Source: Arenicola marina
Lineage: Eukaryota > Annelida > Polychaeta > Arenicolidae
DNA: 64,000 nt
NCBI GenBank assembly: GCA_964019135.1
Contig: OZ025256.1
Coordinates: 17,925,911-17,989,910, forward strand
Reading direction: 5' to 3'
Each line of letters opens with the position of its first letter. Within the stretch, counting starts at the first letter, position 1. This document shows, in pieces, positions 56,270-64,000 of this stretch. Both the position numbers and the translations under genes were made by a program. Under the pieces are notes generated by a model that saw only the letters and a program-made list of their open reading frames with translations, searched no databases and was not told the origin of the DNA.

Positions 56270-58885
56270 TGCCTATGTTTCCTATATACATATATATTCA
56301 AGAAGTTAACATTGGTGTAATCAGTTATTCCCAGTTTAATTAATCATCGGGCTTGGGTTTCGCTATCGCATATAGCTATAGCTGTAATATACGCCTATTT
56401 TTTTCTTCTTTACATATATCCAAGCATTGTTTGTGTATTTACGGAGGGGGGCGGGGGCAGGGGCGGATCTAGGAATTTGCCAAAGGGGGGGGGGGTGCTC
56501 TCTGAAAACTTGCGACCGGGGGGGGGGCTCTCTTTTTGCCATAGGGAGGGGGGTGCTCTCTGAAAAACTTGCGACCGAGGGTCGGGCGGGGGGCGCTGCT
56601 CGGAGAAGCCGACTTTAACAGTGTATGTTCAGGTTCCCAAGGGGGGGGGGGGTGCAACCCCCCTACCCCCCCCCCCTCTCCCCTGGATTCGTCACTGGAG
56701 ATTCGCGATCAGCTGATGATAGTTTGTGGAGATCGTTATTCGTACAATGTCTGATTCAACGCGAAGAGCCTTTGCCTATTTACCGCGATCCGTTATAGCA
56801 GTCTGTGAATTCCTCATATAAGGTCTAAAATGTCCTAATCTTGGAGATTCGATATTGCTCTCCCTAGTTCTTGGGGATTCGCGATTCAGAGGGCGTATCC
56901 CCCCTCCCCTTATTTAGTGACCGGTACTCCCAGTATATCACGTCCTATACGAACTTCGGGCAGAATGTAACATATCGTTCTCTGTGATATTCCGTGGCAA
57001 TAACAACTGGTACATGTAATATAGTGTTGGGTTGTAGCTATTGTTGATTTTCACTTAATCTGCAGTTGTGACGTCTTCCCATACATAAACATATCTATTC
57101 AGAGTTCTCAGACTGAAGCGCAGTATGAATCTACCGATAACAGAATGTTGATAACATGAACGATGTAACAAAGTGCCTTACGAAGTGCCTGCTATCCTAG
57201 TATAAGGAGTTTTTGCAGCGTTAAAACGTATATATCGGTGTTATAGTCTATTATCGGTGATCTTTGTACGATCAAAGTATGCCTCACGGTTTCTAATCAT
57301 ACATTGTATGTCAGCCAATCGGGGACTAGCTCTTCCTGTTTCCGGTCAGAGTCAGAACAAAGGTAGACGCCACGCCCATATATTCTTATTTAGTAGTTTT
57401 GTAAGCTTATATTAATAAACGCTTGGTTTGAAGTGTGTGTCGATGTGTCCTTATATTTCGCCACGCACACTCGATCCAGCCCAAACCCAGTGGGCTAAAA
57501 ACAATATCATTCTTCCAAACTCCGGGCATCCTGCCACTCCCTGCCAACACCCCCCCCCCCTGCCCCCCCGCCCCCACACACACACACATACACAACGAAA
57601 GAAAGTATATTTAAAAAAATGGTCCTTTCTCCTTCTGGTCACACATCTGGTTCCGACGACATGTTTGGTCATGAAAACACTTCGGATGTTGACAACATAG
57701 CTGTCAGAAGACGCAACACACCAGTCCCCAGTAGAAATATATATATACAAAAAATAACACTAAATGCGTGCTGGAGTATCATTTATCATACGCGGTCACG
57801 GCCGTATAGGATGTCCTATATATGTATACATATCTGTATATATATATCCTATATTAACTATTCCGGACGGTTCCATCGTGTGCTATCACAGGGATATGCC
57901 TGAGGTCTTCGTTTGCCGCCCGGCCTTGTCCAGATCTTGATTAACCGCCACTCGCCTCTTGCAAGGAAGCGACCAACATTTGCCCCACGCGTCCCTGAAG
58001 GCATGAAGACGTACGAATGTTAGTTACTTACCACTGGGCCCGGGACAAATCAGGATATATGTTCTATCTAACTGTGACATTCCTGTGACATTTCGGCGAA
58101 CATCTACCTTAGAATATGTCAAATTATGTGTCAATGAACTAAGCAACACGACTGACTTTACAACGAAAACAAACTTCCAACAATAAGATATTTTGAATAT
58201 GACATTTGATTCAGTGCGAGATGGGTTTATGAGGGTATGGAAGGGGTAAATTTCGGCACGCGACACAGGCATATTGAAAAAATCGACATTCGACATTGAC
58301 CCCCAAATACCGACATTGAGGATCTGAAAAAGCCACATCGTCACAGATTGTTCCGACACTGAACTTAGCCAAAAAGCGACACGGAGCGTCGTGAAAAATC
58401 GATATTCGACACTGGACACTGGACCCCCCCCCCACTTTCCAGACCCCTGTTTATCTCCCCTGCCTCGCCCAGAGTTTGAACAGGATATGAGATTGGTAAA
58501 AAAAAAATCGCACAAACCATAGTAAAGTTTACCTTGAGAGGTACATGCACAGTTTTCATCCCAGAAACGGTGTCACAATGAATATGCCACAGCTCCCAGA
58601 TCACGCAAAATAAATTTTTTTATTACCAGATCCCAACGAATTAATAAGGAAACGAGAACTCGCCGCATACAATGGAAGGGGCCGATACATCATATAAATC
58701 GGCGATTTCCTGATTCACGGTTAATTAATATTAAAATTCCCAGTTCACGAAGAATGTTTTCCCTCAAATCGCAGTTTCACGGTGAAATACCAATGAATAG
58801 GCCATATGCCCGATGAGCGGATATACCGCTCCCCAGCCCCCTCCCCCCACGCTGCCCCCCCCCCACCCCCCACGCCCCTTCTGGC
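56270..58885. other. Intergenic stretch of repeats between the CARD and SLC22 genes
   Basis: It holds the inverted poly-G element (56455-56660), the second copy of the 5.1 kb repeat (56695-56920), a CA-rich microsatellite (57560-57600), a GACATTCGACATTG-like local repeat (58255-58420) and a minus-strand relative of the 34.2 kb repeat (58680-58790). No gene is recognised. The last coding exon of the SLC22 gene should lie in or left of this stretch. Confidence 0.45.
56455..56690. repeat. Poly-G/C dispersed element, inverted copy of 6080-6330
   Basis: AGGGGCGGATCTAGG, GTGCTCTCTGAAAACTTGCG, GCTGCTCGGAGAAGCC and GTGTATGTTCAGGTTCCCAA are the reverse complement of the parts at 6100-6300. Confidence 0.6.
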
Positions 58886-58891
58886 CCTCAC

Positions 58892-61800
58892 CTGCCGAAT
58901 TGTTCTCCCTCCTCCAGGGTCTCGGGGAGTGTCTGGTGCAGGGTCTCTGGCAGCAGGAGCGTCAAGGAACCAGCCAGGAGGGCGCTGCCGCCGTAAATCA
59001 GCATCGGGAGAGGCTTCCAGACCAGACTCTGCGCGAGATTAATTCACATCCAGATTCAATGTCGTTTAGTTGAGGTAAAGCACCAAATGTCATGCAAACG
59101 CTGCGGCAATGCAATGTTAAATGTTAACACATTTGCTCTGAGAATCTTAATTTCCATTAAGATTCTCATTAGGATTCCCATTAAGATTCCCATTAACAAA
59201 ATCAACCAGTCTTTTTAAGTCAACCAGCTAGGTCACTAGCGTAAAAGAAACTAAACAAAAGCCCAAAGAAAACAAATCCTCGCATTTAATCGAAGATTAT
59301 ACACAAATCCGGGACAAGGAGAATAATATCAGTATATAATTGCCAAACTTCCATATCGAGAAACGATAAAAAAATTTATCGTGCCTGTGGCAGATATAAC
59401 AAATAACCGCATAACATACAAAATATACTTATAGAGCAGATTTCAGGTGTCAGAATGTCATTGGTATATCATGACATCGAACGGAATCTAAATGTCATTA
59501 TTTATGGTTGGTTGGCAATTTATAAATACATAGCATACATTGTATGAATGGTATGCCAGGTTTTCTTAGTTTTTTATTTTAATTTTTAGTTTAAATATTA
59601 AAAAAAAATCTAATGTTTGTATATATCAATGACCAGGGATTGTTATCATTTCGGGGGGGGGGGGGGGTGAAACGAACCCCGTTGATATGCAAGTTTAGTG
59701 GTATATTATAAATAGATTTCATTTTTGACAATTGACCTCGATCTACATAATGTGTATGTTTAACGCTATTGGTCGGTGGGGAAAAGCGAATATTTAATCA
59801 GAAATTAAGCCAAAGCTGATATCTGTCTGCCATATATATGCCCGTATACCATTTAGGTACACTCTTGAATTTATCTGGGTTTTTTATCAACTATATATTT
59901 TGCGAGGTTTTCAACAACGGGTACATCTGTGAATTATAATCTCAAAATCGGTTATTTAATATTATATATTTCTCCTATTTTTACCTCCTCTCTCTCCCTC
60001 TCTACGTAGTTTTCAAATGAGGCAAACATGGTTTTCTGCCAAGATGGCCGACCTTGAAGCGTGGCGCCACAATGCTTTTAGTTCAAGGTTAACTTTGTTT
60101 ATGGAAGATAACACAAATAAGAATGGGTTTCAAAAGGAGTTTACAGTTTTTATTCCACGAAATTACTATAAACATGTTGGCAAAGCAGCAAAACTGAAGT
60201 CCGGCATTGCATCTGAGCTCTATTAAAAATTCCCCAATGATGTCACAAGATTGAGCTGTAGTGTGTATAAGCATCTATTAAATTGCTGAAGTCTTTTTCA
60301 AGCCACTGTCAGAGGGAATCTGAACATCCAGTAAAAGCACATGCGTTTGTATTCCTATTTGGCGTTACTTTCCTCGCTCCCAGAATTTAAATCAGTATTT
60401 GCGAAAATGAATCGAGAAAGTATTCCCTTCTAATTAATAACTGGGCGTTATAACTCAGGAATGTGAGAGAGTAAACTTAGAAGAATAATACAAGCTAAAG
60501 TTATTTTGGCGTGGCACCAACTGTTTAACCATTGCTTGAAAGGGTCTTTTTGATTGCCGGGGTGTCTTCATCTTAAATATCTACGATAGAAGTAGTAATC
60601 TAAGTCCATATACGTTGCTATATGTGGGGTACGAATTTTATATTTTTATGAAAATACTCTTGTGCAACTCAGGCATATTGGCCATCTTGGTTTTTGCATG
60701 CCTAATTCCCCTTACTGTCCGAGTCACTGTCACCCTGCGCAGAAGATATTTCTTCTGCAAATTGTTGTGATGTTTTGGTAGTTTTTCACCCAGTTTTGCT
60801 GTTCTTCTGGGCCGTATTCATAATCGCCACTTACGCTACGCCACTAGATTTAGCGCTAAGTGGAAGATTTGTCGAGCGATTATTGGGTTCAAAATACATA
60901 AGTAGACACACACGAAGTGGATTCTCTAGATTAAAACAGGGCTAAGATTATATTGAGGAATGGAATGTTGGTGTTTTAGGCCACTTTTGTGCACATACAG
61001 GCTAAATTGGGCCAAGGAACCTCCCGAGAAGATTATATTGAGGAATGGAATGTTGGTGTTTTAGGCCACTTTTGTGCACATACAGGCTAAATTGGGCCAA
61101 GGAACCTCCCGAGACGATGAAGGATGAAGGAATGAAACATGCCCCAGATTAGGTGCCCGAGCCCGGATTCGAACCCAGGACCTATTGATCTGCGGTCTAG
61201 TGCGCTAACCACTACACCAGGGAGGCCCCCAGAAGATTATATTGAAGAGGATTTCGTAATCATAAACACCACCACAACGAGCTGGTGAGGCTAAGACGAA
61301 AATGCACTTTTCGTGAGTAACTTACGGGGGGATTATGAATACGGCCCCTGTTCTTCGCTGTAGGTCTCTTAACATCTGCCATCTCTTCCCTCTGCTCATT
61401 ATCGCTCTCACTTTCCATCTCCTCTCATTATCGCTCTCACTTTCCATCTCCTCTCATTATCGCTCTCACTTTCCATCTCCTCTCATTATAGCTCTCACTT
61501 TCCATCTCCTCTCATTATAGCTCTCACTTTCCATCTCCTCTCATTATCGCTCTCACTTTCCATCTCCTCTCATTATCGCTCTCACTTTCCATCTCCTCTC
61601 ATTATAGCTCTCACTTTCCATCTCCTCTCATTATCGCTCTCACTTTCCATCTCCTCTCATTATCGCTCTCACTTTCCATCTCCTCTCATTATCGCTCTCA
61701 CTTTCCATCTCCTCTCATTATAGCTCTCACTTTCCATCTCCTCTCATTATCGCTCTCACTTTCCATCTCCTCTCATTATCGCTCTCACTTTCCATCTCCT

Positions 61801-62743
61801 CTCATTATCGCTCTCACTTTCCATCTCCTCTCATTATAACTCTTACTTTCCATCTCCTCTCATTATCGCTCTCACTTTCCAGATCATCCCTCCATTTTGC
61901 GGCTTTTTTTGGTCGCCTTCCCGCTCCTCCGAATTTTCTCTCCTATGAACTGTGATATCTTACATATTACAAATAATTATGTATCACTTGTACATACCCC
62001 CCCCCCTCCCCCCCCCCCCCCCCGCTCTCCGCGCGTTTGCGTCTCTCACCAATTCCACCACAAAGGGCGCGAGCAAGCCACCAATGCGCGCGCACATCGA
62101 CCCAGATCCCACGCCGATGTTACGGACAACCGTCGGGAACAGCTCCGCAGAAAATAGGTAGATGACGGCGAAGGACCCGGATATACACATCTTGCCTATC
62201 ATGGCCAGTGATGTGCTGACGATTCGGTAATCTAGAGGTATAGGTGAAGCAAAATAAATTTTTCGAAGGGGCGAATCAAATCTCCCCAAAAAGCCAACAG
62301 TTAAAACATCAATTAAATTCAAAGATTACAATCTTATGAAAACGGGGTTAAACGAGCCGCTTGTATGCATACACAGTGGTCATGGGTCCTTTTTCTGTAG
62401 TGCAGAAGTAGAATAATAAATGACCTTAGGGGGCCTAATTATACCTGTAGTTATTAACATGATAAAAAAAATTTATAAATGGTTATAATTTACCAACTCT
62501 TATGCAAGTTTTATGTGTATAAATATACCTGGAGGAATCAAGTTGAATATCAGACAGCTTGTTCCGCCTACCACCAGGAGAGTGGCAAGAGGCCATCGTC
62601 TGCCAAGTCTGTCCAAGGTCAAGGCCGCCAATCCCAACCCTATTAACTCGCCGATGCCAGACACAAAGAGGTTGAGGTACGGATCACCAGCCAGATCGGT
62701 AATCCCCAGGGAAAGGCCATAGTAAACAAAACTGTTTACAAAC
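58892..62743 (-). CDS. SLC22-family organic ion transporter, three consecutive C-terminal exons
   Basis: Minus-strand exons 62743-62529, 62231-62050 and 59028-58892 join in matching phases (phase 2 entry, then 1, then 0) and encode 178 residues of the C-terminal half of an MFS transporter. Visible marks: the DRLGRRW loop between transmembrane segments 8 and 9, a SAELFPTVVRN strip (the SLC22 ELYPTVVRN signature), GLLAPFVVEL, and a final helix GGSALLAGSLTLLLPETL with LPETLEEGE. SLC22 proteins carry organic cations, anions or carnitine across the plasma membrane; substrate cannot be told from this part. The 59028-58892 exon ends in GTGAGG, phase 2, so a short last exon remains further left and is not recognised. 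The first exons lie beyond the right edge. The 3.0 kb intron 62049-59029 holds a MITE, a SINE and two low-complexity tracts. Confidence 0.92.
60808..61348. mobile_element. hAT-like MITE with 8-bp target duplication
   Basis: Ends GGGCCGTATTCATAATC and GATTATGAATACGGCCCC. The 8-base direct repeat TGTTCTTC flanks them exactly (60800-60807 and 61349-61356), as for hAT-type elements. It is interrupted by the SINE at 60957-61232. Confidence 0.85.
60957..61232 (-). mobile_element. tRNA-derived SINE, family B, nested in the MITE
   Basis: Minus strand: GGGGGCCTCCCTGGTGTAGT, box A GTAGTGGTTAGCGC, box B GGGTTCGAATCCGGG, body, then CTCGGGAGGTTCCTTGGCCC and an (ATTCC)n end. The 13-base target duplication AAGATTATATTGA lies at 60944-60956 and 61233-61245. 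The last 85 bases, target copy included (60944-61028), are tandemly duplicated as 61029-61113. Confidence 0.9.
61385..61885. repeat. 29-bp minisatellite in the SLC22 intron
   Basis: About 17 units of TCTCATTATCGCTCTCAC plus TTTCCATCTCC, 29 bases, with a TATCG/TATAG alternation. Strongly pyrimidine-rich on the plus strand, so purine-rich in the SLC22 transcript. Confidence 0.95.
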
Positions 62744-63014
62744 CTGAAACGTAAATAATATACACCTTAAAACTTGTAATAGGCTAATAGGCTTGTTAAG
62801 ATGTATAACTTGCGATGATAATGATATGTGTCGTAGATTTTAACATTACTCGTGATAAGCGTTGGTTTTAACATTTTCGTAATGAACTCGAATCCAGAAG
62901 TTTAACATCAATTTCCATTGTCAAATGAAAATGTTTTGGGTATACATCATAAACTAAAGTGCTTACACATTCACAACTACATATATATTAATTTGGTCTT
63001 AAATTAATTTCCTT

Positions 63015-63375
63015 TCTATACTAATAAAATGAAGCTGTCTCTCCCACTATGCCGCGGCATGCAAGAGCCCATTGGCACCAGCAGCCGCCTGGAGAACCTA
63101 CGCCATGAGAACCTATTAATATCCAGCCGTCGCTCTTAGATGTGTCAAAGCTATCGCATGTGTCAACACAACCGCTGGGTGCTTATCACCTTATCCCGCG
63201 GCCTGCGGCGGGCTACCTGGCTTGGTGCCAACAGTAATAATATCTCTCCCAACGCCTTATCGCCCGAACCGTCATCAAAACAAACGAATCCCGTAATGTC
63301 TCGCTTCCACAACTTCCCATTAGTAGCAAGAGAACGAACTCCGCCCGGGAAACTCTGCCCGGGAAACCTATAATA
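63015..63375 (+). mobile_element. Helitron-like non-autonomous element, tentative
   Basis: The start TCTATACTAATAAAATGAAG and CTGTCTCTCC is like the 5' end of many invertebrate Helitrons. Near 63343-63365 CCCGGGAAACTCTGCCCGGG can form a short stem. The base before the start is T rather than A, and no CTRR end follows the stem cleanly. The 77-codon frame inside is unrecognised. Confidence 0.35.
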
Positions 63376-64000
63376 CGCTGCTCTTGAACATCAGTCACGG
63401 CGGTATCTAATTCCACCCACACCAACCAGGGTTAATGGACTTCTCTCTGCTCATCCCCCACACCCATCCACCCGACTCTTTGTTCGTACCCTCTACTGAC
63501 TTAACGACAACAGCTATCGTTCAGCAACTTTTTATGGAAATGTGGCATGTCCGAGCCTCTACAATTTTCAAGTATTATTGTATCCAGTACAGAATACGCA
63601 AATTGCAGCTAAAGCACGCTGACAAAAATGTGTACATGGCGTATATGTATCTCAGTTGGAATAACAACAACATGTCTAGATGCAATCTGTACCAATATAG
63701 TACCGGAAGCGTGACGTTAAAGACCGAAGTATATAAACAATTCTAATTATCGTATATGTTGAAATTATAACATTCATTTGTAATCAACAAGCATGCGCAA
63801 AATAACTGAGCGGACGCGTGTCGTTAAAGACCGACGTACAGAAACAATTCTAATTATCATATATGTTGAAATTATCCTTAACATTTATGTCCCGTTATTC
63901 AGTAGCTCCCGGTCAATATTATTATCGATATTATTTCTGCCCAATGTCTACCTTCTGTCTGCTACTACTTCACGTATAAACCTAAATACTGTCATACTGT
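63376..64000. other. No feature recognised; a short direct repeat at 63705-63890
   Basis: CGTTAAAGACCGA.GTA with CAATTCTAATTATC and TATATGTTGAAATTAT occurs twice (about 63714-63770 and 63823-63875). No exon of the SLC22 gene was found here. Confidence 0.4.

Noticed and set aside
61142-61230. tRNA gene on the minus strand
   Set aside because: It is the head of SINE family B with a 13-base target duplication and an (ATTCC)n end.

Overview
The window looks like nuclear DNA of a marine invertebrate, most likely a non-vertebrate deuterostome (cephalochordate- or hemichordate-like). That placement is an inference from style only: small exons with GT-AG introns, abundant tRNA-derived SINEs, Gypsy-type LTR elements, CR1- and L1-like LINEs, MITEs, long poly-G/poly-C tracts, and a CARD-domain gene near a SLC22 transporter. 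No species can be named from the sequence alone. Most of the 64 kb is repeats and decayed mobile DNA; the host genes lie mainly at the left edge and in the last 18 kb.

Left part (1-5.1 kb): a GACGTC-rich satellite, a 2.8 kb duplicated block with a promoter-like CpG start (CTCF-like and NRF1-like sites) and a decayed terminal exon, then two clean exons (3062-3219, 4035-4147) encoding the end of a DUF4806-type protein with a polyA signal, then an 85-bp satellite. An inverted paralogue of the block lies at about 36.9-41.5 kb and carries a better-preserved minus-strand terminal exon pair; a third degenerate piece lies near 44.8-45.3 kb.

Middle (5-36 kb): a broken Mag-like Gypsy element (6927-11880) with both LTRs and a 5-bp target duplication; a truncated L1/Tx1-like LINE (about 11.9-14.1 kb, minus); a piggyBac-like insertion (15048-16696) whose target is shown by a related copy at 34.3 kb; SINEs; a CR1-like LINE (about 20.9-22.5 kb); a 13-bp array; a 2.4 kb array of a 31-bp unit; a young but broken Gypsy-type element (28502-32176); and local duplications. 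From 35.6 to 43.1 kb there are several fields of self-complementary repeats built on TACCATGGTA and TATCATGATA.

Right part (46.2-64 kb): a ten-exon plus-strand gene (46923-53576) in which every splice junction and phase agrees. It encodes a 405-residue protein with a CARD domain and an unrecognised, basic C-terminal half. It is followed by a MITE-rich intergenic region and the last recognisable exons of a minus-strand SLC22 organic-ion transporter (62743 down to 58892), whose intron holds a hAT-like MITE with a SINE nested inside. A Helitron-like piece lies near the right edge. No functional link between the CARD gene and the transporter is visible beyond proximity.
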